Of a stretch of DNA of 5,880 bases, positions 5,841 to 5,880 are shown piece by piece. The stretch is from Candidatus Peregrinibacteria bacterium (GTDB taxonomy: Bacteria > Patescibacteriota > Gracilibacteria > UBA1369 > UBA12463), in NCBI GenBank assembly GCA_016215735.1, contig JACRIA010000004.1, positions 1 to 5,880 of the forward strand. Direction: 5' to 3'. A program made the translations under genes and the position numbers. A model generated the notes under the pieces. That model was not told where the DNA came from, made no database searches, and was given only the letters and a program-made list of their open reading frames with translations. Numbering within the stretch: the first letter of the stretch is position 1; each line of letters opens with the position of its first letter.

Positions 5841-5850
5841 GGGTCAGACC
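5841..5850. repeat. Short REP-like dyad upstream of korB
   Basis: GGGTCAGACC contains a perfect odd palindrome, GGTC-A-GACC on one strand and GGTC-T-GACC on the other. It lies between AT-rich flanks, ATAAAT on the left and TAATTG on the right. From memory, similar GGGTCAGACC strings are dispersed in environmental bacterial genomes in the same way as GGGGACGGTTC. Only one copy is in this window, so the repeat status depends on that recollection and not on the window. Confidence 0.35.
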
Positions 5851-5880
5851 TAATTGTTAACTATTTAGGTTCACGCGCCG

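Overview
The window comes from an AT-leaning bacterial genome with compact genes. It holds seven coding regions: four recognisable enzymes and three small proteins I cannot identify. UGA ends two genes at positions where their families normally end, so the genetic code is the standard bacterial one. None of the seven start codons has a normally spaced Shine-Dalgarno sequence. Compact genes, a CAD-like CarB and several orphan small proteins would fit an uncultivated lineage such as Patescibacteria (CPR), but that placement is a low-confidence inference.

Layout. Positions 2197 down to 1 (minus strand) encode about the first two thirds of the carbamoyl-phosphate synthase large subunit (CarB); its C-terminus lies beyond the left edge. 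A 121-bp divergent intergenic region follows, with back-to-back promoters and a repeat-like element. It leads into a plus-strand gene for an unknown 116-aa protein. That gene converges on a minus-strand DHH/DHHA1 phosphoesterase of NrnA type (2727-3674), with a likely terminator for the phosphoesterase between them. Divergent from the phosphoesterase is a short plus-strand cluster: a 55-aa protein (3718-3885), epoxyqueuosine reductase QueG overlapping it by 11 bp, and a 62-aa protein overlapping the QueG tail by 56 bp. This cluster converges on a minus-strand 2-oxoacid:ferredoxin oxidoreductase beta subunit (4994-5833). Its alpha partner would be expected just off the right edge.

The enzymes belong to separate housekeeping processes: pyrimidine and arginine precursor synthesis, nano-RNA or nucleotide turnover, tRNA queuosine modification, and ferredoxin-linked 2-oxoacid metabolism. 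I see no sign that they form one pathway, and no defence island, CRISPR array, RNA gene or complete transposon. No gene-free stretch exceeds 300 bases.

The most unusual signal is a G-rich short repeat with core GGGACGG. It occurs as two closely spaced pairs inside the CarB reading frame and once in the carB upstream region. Within each carB pair the same DNA is read in two different reading frames, which points to insertion or duplication at the DNA level that stayed in frame. A second short dyad, GGGTCAGACC, lies just upstream of the oxidoreductase gene. Both resemble short dispersed REP-like sequences.
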